DNA of 64,000 nucleotides from Bacteroidota bacterium (lineage in GTDB: Bacteria; Bacteroidota; Bacteroidia; AKYH767-A; OLB10), in assembly GCA_016713925.1 (NCBI GenBank), contig JADJOH010000002.1:1178001-1242000 (forward strand), read 5' to 3'. The notes beneath the pieces were generated by a model. It ran no database searches and was not told the origin of the DNA. It saw only the letters and a program-made list of their open reading frames with translations. Below, piece after piece: positions 55,932 through 64,000 of the stretch; positions within the stretch are counted from its first letter, which is position 1; each line of letters begins with the position of its first letter. A program made the position numbers and the translations under genes.

Positions 55932-55939
55932 TAAATTTG
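55932..55939 (+). promoter_or_regulatory. -7 box before the small protein/nucleotidyltransferase pair
   Basis: TAAATTTG ends only five bases before the ATG at 55945, so the transcript is probably leaderless, as for the DUF4143 ATPase. Confidence 0.45.
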
Positions 55940-55944
55940 TAGCA

Positions 55945-56154
55945 ATGGAAGAAAAGAAATACCGGCTTGACAAATCTGCTTTTCGGATTCAAACCTTTGA
56001 GGAAGCATCCAACAATAAGGAATACTGGCTGAGTAAAAGTCCATCTGAAAGATGGCATGCGGTCTGGTATCTGATTTGCAGCGCGTATGATCTTGATCCT
56101 GAAAACCCGCCAAGATTGGATCGAAGTGTATTTTCGATGAGAAGAAATGGGTAA
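55945..56154 (+). CDS. Small partner protein of the nucleotidyltransferase (possible antitoxin)
   Basis: 69 residues, MEEKKYRLDKSAFRIQTFEE then YWLSKSPSERWHAVWYLICS and a basic end (RSVFSMRRNG). There is no signal peptide or membrane helix. Its stop overlaps the next start by 8 bp (ATGGGTAA), the translational coupling typical of two-gene toxin-antitoxin or partner pairs. The arrangement of a short charged protein plus a minimal nucleotidyltransferase is common in Bacteroidota. An antitoxin or adaptor role is inferred from that arrangement only. Confidence 0.75.
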   Translation: MEEKKYRLDKSAFRIQTFEEASNNKEYWLSKSPSERWHAVWYLICSAYDLDPENPPRLDRSVFSMRRNG

Positions 56155-56596
56155 TATCCTTAACGAAGATTTTGTTGATTTGATAATCACCTTCAACCGT
56201 AATAAAGTTGATTACATTCTCGTGGGCGGATATGCAGTAATTTACCATGGATATAACCGTACTACAGGTGACCTGGACATTTGGGTGAATCCAACCAGTC
56301 AAAATTACCTGAAGATGATGCAAGCTTTTCGGGAATTTGGACTAAGCCCTTTCAATATGACAGAATCCTTGTTCTTAAACGCGAAGGAGAACAATGTTTT
56401 TACCTTCGGCAGACCTCCAGTATGTGTAGATATACTGACACAGGTAAAGGGTCTTGATTTTAATGAAACATTTGCAAATGCTTCGATCGTTCCTTTTGAT
56501 GGATTAGAAGTAATGATGATTGATATCAGGGATTTAAAAAGTGCTAAGCGGGCAGCAGGCAGACCAAAGGATCTTGATGATCTGGAGAATTTATAA
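56147..56596 (+). CDS. Nucleotidyltransferase-fold protein (AbiEii/DUF6036-like)
   Basis: 149 residues. The polymerase-beta-like motif is VDYILVGGYAVIYHGYNRTT followed by GDLDIWV, giving GG...DxD with the metal-binding aspartates. A third acidic position is likely in VCVDILTQV. The C-terminal KSAKRAAGRPKDLDDLENL is the signature tail of small nucleotidyltransferase-like proteins related to AbiEii/MenA toxins. Such enzymes transfer nucleotides to RNA or proteins; the target here is unknown. It overlaps its small partner gene by 8 bp and is followed after 16 bp by an unrelated exported hydrolase. Confidence 0.87.
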   Translation: MGNILNEDFVDLIITFNRNKVDYILVGGYAVIYHGYNRTTGDLDIWVNPTSQNYLKMMQAFREFGLSPFNMTESLFLNAKENNVFTFGRPPVCVDILTQVKGLDFNETFANASIVPFDGLEVMMIDIRDLKSAKRAAGRPKDLDDLENL

Positions 56597-56612
56597 ACTA
56601 GTTTTGTTCAGC

Positions 56613-57437
56613 ATGAAAACATCCCTCCTGTTGTTACTCCTCTTCCTCCCATTTATTCTTTCGGCACAATCATCCTTAATGTCCTTCAATCTCCGCTACA
56701 ACAACCCCGGTGATAAGGAAAACAGCTGGGAGAACCGGAAAGTGGAAGTGGCGGATATACTTAACCGTTATCGTCCCGGTATTCTCGGCATTCAGGAAGG
56801 GTTACACGAGCAGGTGGTCTACCTCGACTCGGCATTGGAGCAGTATGACTATACCGGCGTTGGGAGAGAAGATGGTAAAACGAAGGGAGAGTATTCGGCA
56901 ATTTTCTACCATACCGCTACCTATAAATTGCTATCCTCAAAAACCTACTGGCTATCAGAAACGCCGGAGAAGGTATCTGTCGGTTGGGATGCCGCGCTGG
57001 AACGGATCGTCACTTCCGCGATCTTCATTCATCGAAAGACAAATGACACCTTGTATGTTTTCAATTGTCATCTGGATCATATGGGTAAAGTGGCGAGAGA
57101 GAAATCCGCTGAATTGATGCTCCGTTTAATCACCGGGATGAATATTGCAGATAAAAAACTTGTTGTGATGGGAGACTTCAACGCTGAACCCCATGAAGCA
57201 CCGATACTGCTTTTCGATAAACAAATGGAATGTTTGTATAAAAAAGAAGGAGTGGTTTCGAAGGGTCCTGCAGGGACTTTCAATTCGTTCAACACAGAAC
57301 AGGCAGTCACCAAGCGCATTGATTACATCTTCACAAAAAACTTGACCGTTAGCGAATACCATCATATCGATCAACGGAGATCCAATCAACTTTGGTTATC
57401 GGATCATTTGCCGGTACTGGTGAAAACAAATGATTAA
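56613..57437 (+). CDS. Secreted endonuclease/exonuclease/phosphatase family hydrolase
   Basis: 274 residues from MKTSLLLLLLFLPFILSAQ, a clear signal peptide; the in-frame ATG at 56541 falls inside the upstream gene. EEP-fold motifs are all present: MSFNLRYNN, GIQEG (metal Glu), FNCHLDH, GDFNAEP, RIDYIF and the catalytic SDHLPVL. The family includes nucleases, sphingomyelinases and inositol phosphatases. The Bacteroidota group of this size is usually exported to the periplasm. The precise substrate is not determinable. A perfect hairpin (TCTCCC-TTGC-GGGAGA) begins one base after the stop. Confidence 0.9.
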   Translation: MKTSLLLLLLFLPFILSAQSSLMSFNLRYNNPGDKENSWENRKVEVADILNRYRPGILGIQEGLHEQVVYLDSALEQYDYTGVGREDGKTKGEYSAIFYHTATYKLLSSKTYWLSETPEKVSVGWDAALERIVTSAIFIHRKTNDTLYVFNCHLDHMGKVAREKSAELMLRLITGMNIADKKLVVMGDFNAEPHEAPILLFDKQMECLYKKEGVVSKGPAGTFNSFNTEQAVTKRIDYIFTKNLTVSEYHHIDQRRSNQLWLSDHLPVLVKTND

Positions 57438-57650
57438 TCTCCCTTGCGGGAGACAGGTTTGAAAATGGGTTGATTTGAAGATTTGAAGATGAATTAATAT
57501 GTCGCGAGCTAGAGCTCTTGATCGCGAAGCCATAAGCGGAGGTTATTCCTATTTTGCCAGACGGTTTGATACAAAGTGAGATAATAATTACTGTGAAGGG
57601 TAATCAGCGGAAATCTTAAAAAATCAGCGTAATCTGCGTTCTATCAAGAG
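57438..57650. repeat. TTTGAAGA/hairpin repeat cluster after the EEP gene
   Basis: Contains the hairpin TCTCCCTTGCGGGAGA (57438-57453), ACAGGTTTGAAAATGGGTTG, TTTGAAGATTTGAAGATG, and a GTCGCGAGCT...GATCGCGA stem near 57501-57527. These are the same parts as after dinB. 57600-57645 has AATCAGCG words (ATCAGCGTAATCTGCGTT), another low-complexity family. Confidence 0.7.
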
Positions 57651-57746
57651 TATTGTTTCGGAGGATAATTTTTAAACAATCGGGTGAAAAGCACGGGTGT
57701 ATTTGAAAAAATAGTAGCTTCGCAGTATAACCTAAAGTTCACTGAA

Positions 57747-60482
57747 ATGAAAAGAACCATTTATCTTCAAAAAACTGTTTTGTGGCTATTTGTCCTCGTA
57801 ACAATGTCGGCGTACGGACAAACCGCCAAGCAAACTGTGCCTCCTGCACCGAAGAAAATCACTTCACTCGAAGGCATCACTGAGTATGAATTGGGAAACA
57901 GCATGAAAGTCCTGCTCTTCCCGGATCAATCGAAGTCAACGATGACAGTAAATATAACCTATCTCGTAGGCTCACGTCACGAAGGATATGGTGAGAGCGG
58001 CATGGCGCATTTGCTCGAACACATGGTGTTTAAGGGGACTCCCAAGCATCCCAATATCCCGCAGGAGCTAACCAGTCACGGTTGTCGTCCGAATGGAACG
58101 ACCTGGTATGACCGTACCAATTACTTCGAGACTTTTACGGCATCGGATGAAAATCTGAAATGGGCATTGGATCTCGAGAGCGATCGTATGATCAACTCTT
58201 ATATCGCAAAGAAAGATCTGGAGTCAGAATTTTCTGTAGTACGCAATGAATTTGAATCCGGGGAAAATGATCCGGGTGGTGTGCTGATGGAACGGATTAT
58301 GTCGACGGCTTTTCTCTGGCATAACTATGGAAAATCGACCATCGGTTCCCGGGAAGATATTGAACGCGTTCCTATCGAGAACCTGCAGGCTTTCTATAAA
58401 AAATACTATCAGCCGGACAATGCCGTGTTGACCATCACCGGAAAATTTGATGAAGCGAAAACGCTGGCGCTGGTGAACCAATACTTCGGCGGAATTCCAA
58501 AACCATCTCGCGTATTGCAGCCTACTTACACCGTTGAACCTACTCAGGACGGCGAGCGATCTGTTGTTTTACGCAGAGTGGGAGATGTGCAGGTGGCAGC
58601 GTGTTGCTATCATATCCCTGCTGGCGCTCATCCCGACTATCCCGCAATAGCAGTGCTGGCAGAAGCATTGACAAGTGAGCCCGGTGGAAGACTATACAAA
58701 GAGTTGGTAGAATCAAAAAAGGCGAGCAGTGTATATGGCTTCAGTTTCGGATTGAAAGATCCCGGCATCCTGTATTTCACTGCTGAAATATTGAAAGAGA
58801 AATCCATTGAAGATGCAAATAAAACCATGTTGAGCCTCCTCGACAATGTTAAAACAACTCCTATTACCGAAGAAGAAGTGACGAGAGCGAAAAACAAACT
58901 CAATAAATTCCTTGAGCTCAGCTATAACAATGCCGACCGGGTAGGTTTGACGTTGTCAGAATATATTGCAAAAGGCGACTGGAGATTATGGTTCCTCTAT
59001 CGTGATCAGTTACAAAAAGTCACTGCAGCAGATGTAAACCGGGTAGCAGCTACCTATCTCTTAAGTAGCAATCGTACGACCGGACTGTTCCTTCCTGAAG
59101 AAAATCCGATGCGTGTCACTATTCCTGAAGCGAAGGATCCTAAAGAACTGTTGAAAGATTACAAAGGCAAGGAAGCGCTTGCACAGGCAGAGGCTTTTGA
59201 TCCGAGTCCGGCGAATATTTTATCAAGATCCAAAACAGGAACGATACCCGGAGGAGCTAAGTATTGCCTTCTTCCAAAAACAACACGCGGCGGAAGTGTG
59301 AACATCAACATGGCCCTGCATATTGGAAGTGCAGCCACTTTGCAAAACAAAGGATCCATTCCTTCCATGACAGCTTCTATGTTGAACAGAGGAACGAAAA
59401 AGTACACCTATCAGCAGATGAATGATGCGATAGATAATCTTAAGGCTACCATCAATATTTCGGGCAGCGGACAAGACGTTTCCATCAGCGTACAAACGAT
59501 CAAGGAAAGTGTTCCCGGTGTGATGCTCTTGCTGGAGGAGATGCTGAGAAGGCCGACATTCCCGGCTGCTGAACTCGATAAAATGATTGAAGAAGAGCTG
59601 GCGGGTATCGAAGCGCAGAAGAGCGAACCACAAGCCATCGCCTTCAAAGTATTTGACCGTATCACCAATCCCTACCCTGCTACTGACTTCCGCTATACGA
59701 TGACACCCGAAGAAGAAACGGCTGCGGTAAAAGCGTTGAAGATTGCCGAGATACAACAATTCTACTCGGACTACTACAATGGCACCAATGCTACCATTGC
59801 CATCGTAGGCGACTTCAATGAAGCAGAAGCGGTGAGTGGTATCACCTCCATTTTTTCCAACTGGACATCCAAAATTCCATTTGAAAAAGCAAAAGATGAA
59901 TTCTTCGATGTGACTTCTAAAACCGAAAAGATAAAAACGCCCGATAAGAAAAACGCCATGATGGTATGCGGCATGAACTTAAAATTGGGAGATAATGATC
60001 CCGATTTCGCGGCATTGGTGATGGGGAACTATTTACTGGGTGGAGGATTTTTAAATTCACGTCTCGCGGTACGTATTCGCCAGAAAGAAGGTTTGAGTTA
60101 TGGAGTCGGTTCCTATTTACAGGCGGGACAGACGGACAAAGTTGGTGCTTTCGGATCGTACGCTATTTTCAATCCTACCAATCTGGAGAAATTAAAAATA
60201 GCTTATCAGGATGAAATTAACTTACTGCTGAAAAACGGTATTAACGATACTGAACTCAAGGATGCCATCAACGGATATCTTCAGAGCAGGAATGTTAGCC
60301 GCTCTCAGGACCGCGAGCTGGTGGGAAGATTGTCCAACTACCTCTACTATGACCGCACACTGGCCTGGGATGCAGACCTCGAAAAGAAAATTGCAGCCTT
60401 AACCGTAAACGATATCAACGCTGCGGTTAGAAAATGGATTGACCCATCGAAGATCACCTACGTAGAGGCGGGAGATTTTTAA
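57747..60482 (+). CDS. M16 family metallopeptidase (pitrilysin type), two-domain
   Basis: 911 residues from MKRTIYLQKTVLWLFVLVTM (signal peptide ending AYGQ); an in-frame ATG at 57684 precedes a likely TAGCTTCG -7 box and is rejected. The inverted zinc motif HLLEH is in GMAHLLEHMVFKGTPKH. The downstream Glu ligand region is in LESEFSVVRNEFESGENDPG. A second, non-catalytic M16 half follows from about residue 530 (FLNSRLAVRIRQKEGLSYGV is its conserved core). The single-chain double-module form closes as a clam shell around peptides. Being exported, it should degrade or process peptides in the periplasm. Confidence 0.93.
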   Translation: MKRTIYLQKTVLWLFVLVTMSAYGQTAKQTVPPAPKKITSLEGITEYELGNSMKVLLFPDQSKSTMTVNITYLVGSRHEGYGESGMAHLLEHMVFKGTPKHPNIPQELTSHGCRPNGTTWYDRTNYFETFTASDENLKWALDLESDRMINSYIAKKDLESEFSVVRNEFESGENDPGGVLMERIMSTAFLWHNYGKSTIGSREDIERVPIENLQAFYKKYYQPDNAVLTITGKFDEAKTLALVNQYFGGIPKPSRVLQPTYTVEPTQDGERSVVLRRVGDVQVAACCYHIPAGAHPDYPAIAVLAEALTSEPGGRLYKELVESKKASSVYGFSFGLKDPGILYFTAEILKEKSIEDANKTMLSLLDNVKTTPITEEEVTRAKNKLNKFLELSYNNADRVGLTLSEYIAKGDWRLWFLYRDQLQKVTAADVNRVAATYLLSSNRTTGLFLPEENPMRVTIPEAKDPKELLKDYKGKEALAQAEAFDPSPANILSRSKTGTIPGGAKYCLLPKTTRGGSVNINMALHIGSAATLQNKGSIPSMTASMLNRGTKKYTYQQMNDAIDNLKATINISGSGQDVSISVQTIKESVPGVMLLLEEMLRRPTFPAAELDKMIEEELAGIEAQKSEPQAIAFKVFDRITNPYPATDFRYTMTPEEETAAVKALKIAEIQQFYSDYYNGTNATIAIVGDFNEAEAVSGITSIFSNWTSKIPFEKAKDEFFDVTSKTEKIKTPDKKNAMMVCGMNLKLGDNDPDFAALVMGNYLLGGGFLNSRLAVRIRQKEGLSYGVGSYLQAGQTDKVGAFGSYAIFNPTNLEKLKIAYQDEINLLLKNGINDTELKDAINGYLQSRNVSRSQDRELVGRLSNYLYYDRTLAWDADLEKKIAALTVNDINAAVRKWIDPSKITYVEAGDF

Positions 60483-60500
60483 GGAACTAAAGAATTAAAT

Positions 60501-60536
60501 AAAAAGGGGGACGCGATAAGGTGTTCCCCTTTTTTT
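60501..60536 (+). terminator. Rho-independent terminator after the M16 peptidase
   Basis: AAAAAGGGGGA (60501-60511) pairs with TTCCCCTTTTT around a 12-base loop, followed by more T. Confidence 0.8.
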
Positions 60537-60702
60537 GTGCCCAATAGAATTGACGAGTTAATGTCAGAGGAAAAAAAGCAAGAAAGGAATTTGAGTACGA
60601 ATAAAACGAAATAAGCAATGTTCAGGTAAGAGAGAAAGGAATAGGAAGAGGATGATAGTAGATAATTTCCAATGTTGCCCTGACTATTTAAATCACCAAA
60701 TT

Positions 60703-61352
60703 TCAATCCGCTTTTTGACCGATGTTGTATTCAATCGCTTTTGCGACTGCTTCAGTTCCTGAATGGACCTTAAGTTTTTCGTAAATATGTCGAATATGAG
60801 TACTGATTGTTGGCAAGGAAACATGACATTTTTCTGCTATCATTTTATAGCTCATTCCTTTTACTAAAAACTCCAGTATCTCCAATTCTCTTTCTGTCAG
60901 CTTAAACTCATCAATACTCTTTGAGGATTTATTCTTATTAAAAAGGCGAAGCACTTGTCTCGCCACTGTTGGAGTCATAGGCGCTCCGCCTTCCATCACA
61001 TCTACAATTCCTTTCAGGAGTTCATGGGGAGGAGTCTTTTTAAGATATAACCATCTGCGCCTGCACAAATACATGAAAATATCTTATCATCTTCTTCAAA
61101 AACGGTTTGCATGATTATTTTCAAATTCGGGTATTTATCACGCAGTAAAGTAAGACCCTGTAATCCGTTTACATAAGGCATATCGATATCCATCAGTACT
61201 ACATTGGGCTGAAGACCTTCAATCCGTTAGAGTACATCACGACAATCCGGGAAGCAACCAATACACTCCATGGTTCCTGCAAGATTAATCATCATCTGAA
61301 GGCCCTCTCGACTGGTGTCATTGTCATCGAAAATAACCACTTTGATTTTCAT
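60703..61352 (-). pseudogene. NarL/LuxR-type response regulator, damaged by a stop and a frameshift
   Basis: From ATG 61352 the receiver domain reads MKIKVVIFDDNDTSREGLQM, with the phosphoacceptor Asp in VVLMDIDMPYVNG. TAA at 61227-61229 (codon 42) interrupts it. The frame then continues to ICAGADGYILK and is lost at an A5 run (T5 at 61037-61041 on the plus strand); one more A restores GYILKKTPPHELLKG. The HTH domain is intact (LTERELEILEFLVKGMSY; VSLPTISTHIRHIYEKL). Without lesions it would be a typical regulator of about 215 residues that binds DNA when phosphorylated, paired with the adjacent kinase, which is divergent in neither strand nor spacing (54 bp). Two independent lesions suggest decay or poor base quality here. 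Confidence 0.85.
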
Positions 61353-61406
61353 ACGACAAATATCTTAATATTCTTTTATGCGGCGTATCATCAATTCTGA
61401 TGATTT

Positions 61407-64000
61407 TTACATTTTCAAGGTTACAATCGTTTCTGTTCCCAACCCCGGGCCAGAATTCATAGAAACGGTAGCTTTCAGATCTGTCACCCGTTTTCTGATA
61501 TTCATTAACCCATTTCCTCCCATTCCGTGCGACTCCGCTTTATTCATCAAAAAGCCCTTGCCATCGTCTTTTACTCTTAATTCAAGTAGGTTTTTACTCA
61601 GGGAAATGGTGATCCACAAATTAGAGCAGCCGGAATGTTTTGCCGAATTGTTTACAATTTCCTTAAAAAGAAAATAAATGTTTTTCCGCTGCTCCATGTT
61701 TAAATTAAGCGATATTACTTCAGGGTATGTTTCAAAATGCACCTGACATCCTTTGGCATCCATGATCTGATAGGCGAATGCATTCATACGATTAATGAGG
61801 TTGTCAAACTGATCATTCCGCGTATTTACAGCCCATACAATATCGCTCATGGACTCCATCATATTATTTGTACTCGTATTAATTTTTGTCAACACCGGAT
61901 TCAACGGGTGGTCCGGAGTAATCATCATTTTAGCTGATTCACCAAAAAGTGAGATACTGCTCAAGGTTGAACCAATTTCATCGTGCAGGTCGCGTGCAAT
62001 GCTATTGCGTAATTTCTGTACTTTTAGAATCTGCCTTAAACGAAATCGGTACAGTGCATAAAACGCAGCTATAAAAATAATTACTGCGCCGGTACGAAAC
62101 CACCAGGTTCCCCACCACGGCGGAGTAATAATTATTTTTATTGAAGTTCCTGCTTCATTCCAAACACCCTCACTGTTGGTTCCTTTCACATGGAAAGTAT
62201 AAGTGCCCGGCTCAAGATTAGTGTAAGTAGCTGAATTTTTTTCGCCGTTATCTATCCATTCCTGATCAAATCCATCCAATTTATATTCATACTGCTTTTT
62301 TGGGGCCGGGGAAAAATCGAGTGCTGCAAATTCCAGTGTAAACATATTCTTTTCATACGGCAAGTGAATGGAACGGGCATATCCAATGGGTGCATCAATA
62401 ATAGTACTATCGATGGTATGGCTTACCGGTTTATTGAAAACGGATAGTGATGTAAGGACAATTGCAGGAGCGGGATTTGTTTTCAAAATTTCTCCGGGGT
62501 CGAAAACAGTAAAACCGGCGACACCACCAAATAAGAGGTGCCCGGATCGCAATTTTAATTTTTCATACCGGTTAAACTCATCTCCCGGCAATCCATCCTC
62601 TTCAGAAAAATTCCTAAACTTCCCGGATGAGGAATTAAAACAGCTCAAGCCTTTATTGGTACTCAGCCAAAGATTTCCTGCTTTATCATTCAAAATACAA
62701 TACACTACGTTATTAGGAAGACCATCCTTTTCCGTGTAACGCATACATTTACCGGTGGCAAATTCAAACCGGTTCAATCCATTTCCATTCGTTCCAATCC
62801 AAAGATATTTATCCGGTTCTTTAGCATCAGGGCCAACGGAGAAAATCAGGTCACCACTTAACGAAGTTGAATCTGCAGGGACGTTTTTCCATTGACGCCA
62901 CCGGTTCTTCTTTTCATTAAAACTGAAAAGGCCACTCAACGTTCCAAACCAAAAAACACCATCCTTATCCTGCCACCAATCCGAAATAAAAGGGTAATCA
63001 TTCTTCTCAGATTGGACAGGGAAAAAATATTCTTTGATTGGTTTGGAGTTCACCTTATCATATTGAACAATACTTCGAAGATTATCATGATGATTAAGCA
63101 GCCAGAGTCGATTATCATAATCAATGAATAATTTCTTGAATTTAACCCTGTGCGCCATAGAAATTTGATTCGCCTGAAGAAGTCGTTTTGATACATTATA
63201 ACTTACAAGGTATTCTGACATTATGCTATCTGAACAAACGACCCAAAGTATATCGTCTTGATCACGATGCATTCCCAAAATCATATTTTCATAAATAACC
63301 TTCCTAGTTCCATTGGGTATTTCTATTTCCAAAGGTACATAATCAATAATGCTACCTGTTAGTGCGTGAACACGTTTTAAAAAACGGTGATCATCAAATA
63401 AAATAAGTTCTTCTTTCTTACCTTCTGCATAAAACCAGGAATTGGGACTTTTGTTAAGCCACCGTTCCTTCCTGGAATTATATGTATAAATTCCATGTCC
63501 GCTGGTACCTAACCAAAGTGTACCGCTTCTGTCTAAAAAACTACAATAAAGGGTATTGAAGGATGAAATATTACTGAGAACAGGTCTGATTTGTTTCGTC
63601 TCCAGATCAATACAAAAATCACCACTATCGGTGTAGAAAAACATGCGATTATTACCGTCAGAAACACCGGGGTTCCAATTCACTTTTCTACTACTAATAA
63701 CGGAAGAGTAAAATTGTTGATGACTAAGTATATCCACCAGATTTAGTTTTTTGTCCAGCACCATGAGTTTATTCTTTCCCGGAAATTCGCATACACCATA
63801 CTCTACATTTCCCGAAGCACCAATTTCTGTTGTAGAAAAGGAAGTATACTCCGGTTTATTGAATGGATTTTTATATGAACAAATATGAATTGAATCGGGA
63901 AAAAATACCCACAAAGAACCATCCTGCAACCAACGCGCTTTACCTCCTGCTCCTGTAATCAATCTACGTGAGGAAACAGGTTGTTGAGTATTATAATTAT
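61407..64000 (-). CDS. Two-component regulator-propeller sensor histidine kinase, open at the right edge
   Basis: At least 864 residues. The frame remains open to position 64000 (QQPVSSRRL precedes the TTG near 63962), so the true start, with signal peptide and first blades, is outside. Periplasmic Reg_prop units are visible (LWLGTSGHGIYTYN, FWFGTLSGLFSFN, LWIGTNGNGLNRF, LWLSTNKGLSCFN), then a Y_Y_Y domain (YEYKLDGFDQEWI; LEPGTYTFHVKGTN), one membrane helix (TGAVIIFIAAFYALYRF), a HisKA_3 dimerisation domain with the phosphorylated His in ARDLHDEIGSTLSSI, and an ATPase domain (NNSAKHSG; KDDGKGF). It resembles non-hybrid Bacteroidota sensors of glycans or other extracellular ligands. It should phosphorylate the response regulator encoded 54 bp downstream. 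Confidence 0.92.
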   Translation of the reverse strand, partial: NYNTQQPVSSRRLITGAGGKARWLQDGSLWVFFPDSIHICSYKNPFNKPEYTSFSTTEIGASGNVEYGVCEFPGKNKLMVLDKKLNLVDILSHQQFYSSVISSRKVNWNPGVSDGNNRMFFYTDSGDFCIDLETKQIRPVLSNISSFNTLYCSFLDRSGTLWLGTSGHGIYTYNSRKERWLNKSPNSWFYAEGKKEELILFDDHRFLKRVHALTGSIIDYVPLEIEIPNGTRKVIYENMILGMHRDQDDILWVVCSDSIMSEYLVSYNVSKRLLQANQISMAHRVKFKKLFIDYDNRLWLLNHHDNLRSIVQYDKVNSKPIKEYFFPVQSEKNDYPFISDWWQDKDGVFWFGTLSGLFSFNEKKNRWRQWKNVPADSTSLSGDLIFSVGPDAKEPDKYLWIGTNGNGLNRFEFATGKCMRYTEKDGLPNNVVYCILNDKAGNLWLSTNKGLSCFNSSSGKFRNFSEEDGLPGDEFNRYEKLKLRSGHLLFGGVAGFTVFDPGEILKTNPAPAIVLTSLSVFNKPVSHTIDSTIIDAPIGYARSIHLPYEKNMFTLEFAALDFSPAPKKQYEYKLDGFDQEWIDNGEKNSATYTNLEPGTYTFHVKGTNSEGVWNEAGTSIKIIITPPWWGTWWFRTGAVIIFIAAFYALYRFRLRQILKVQKLRNSIARDLHDEIGSTLSSISLFGESAKMMITPDHPLNPVLTKINTSTNNMMESMSDIVWAVNTRNDQFDNLINRMNAFAYQIMDAKGCQVHFETYPEVISLNLNMEQRKNIYFLFKEIVNNSAKHSGCSNLWITISLSKNLLELRVKDDGKGFLMNKAESHGMGGNGLMNIRKRVTDLKATVSMNSGPGLGTETIVTLKM

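Overview
The window comes from a Bacteroidota chromosome, probably an environmental or metagenome-assembled member of the Chitinophagales/Sphingobacteriales type. The evidence is: repeated TAnnTTTG -7 promoter boxes and few Shine-Dalgarno sites; many exported proteins with type IX secretion (T9SS) C-terminal sorting domains; a two-component regulator-propeller kinase; GxxExxY proteins; and a DinB/DnaE/S24-repressor mutagenesis set. No rRNA, tRNA, CRISPR array, transposase or phage module was seen.

Layout. (1) 1-125: start of htpG, leaving the window to the left. (2) 497-11971: compact natural-product cluster. A hybrid NRPS-PKS-aminotransferase (A-PCP-KS-AT-ACP-AMT, split by a one-base frameshift) is followed by a C-A-PCP-TE NRPS and an overlapping Sfp-type phosphopantetheinyl transferase. 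The predicted logic is loading of one amino acid, malonyl extension, transamination of the beta-keto group, condensation with a second amino acid, and release. (3) 12.1-24.1 kb: ferritin, S41 protease, a hypothetical protein, deoC, a GxxExxY gene inside an inverted-repeat-bounded unit, an MsbA-like ABC exporter, pirin, YceI and a T9SS cargo protein. (4) 24.1-26.7 kb: S24/XRE repressor (3'-truncated by a stop codon), a second GxxExxY gene and dinB. (5) 27.0-46.3 kb: seven tandem paralogues on the minus strand, each with a signal peptide, exactly seven ~60-residue repeats (probably a seven-bladed propeller), an SdrD/B-like domain, a DUF7619-like domain and a T9SS sorting domain. Two decayed sorting-domain fragments lie outside the array. 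(6) 46.6-51.2 kb: MFS transporter, methyltransferase, PA0069-type radical SAM protein, DUF4143 ATPase under a perfect palindrome. (7) 51.7-55.5 kb: a 37-residue membrane peptide and an error-prone-type dnaE that carries two intergenic-type repeats inside its reading frame. (8) 55.9-60.5 kb: small protein plus nucleotidyltransferase pair, secreted EEP-family hydrolase, M16 protease. (9) 60.7-64.0 kb: a damaged LuxR-type response regulator and its propeller histidine kinase, open at the right edge.

The most unusual material is between the genes. At least four families of modular repeats (TTACGAAT words, GGAAGC/GCTTCC words, TTTGAAGA words, and CCGCTGCGA words flanked by TTTAAACGC), several punctuated by short perfect hairpins, sit at gene ends. 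Two families have also been captured inside coding sequences. The window also holds several apparent lesions: two identical A5 frameshifts and three premature stops. These are either real decay or assembly error, and reads are needed to decide. The main candidates for something new are the inverted-repeat-bounded GxxExxY unit, the GGAAGC element translated inside dnaE, the 7x7 propeller array, and the small beta-amino-acid-type NRPS-PKS cluster.
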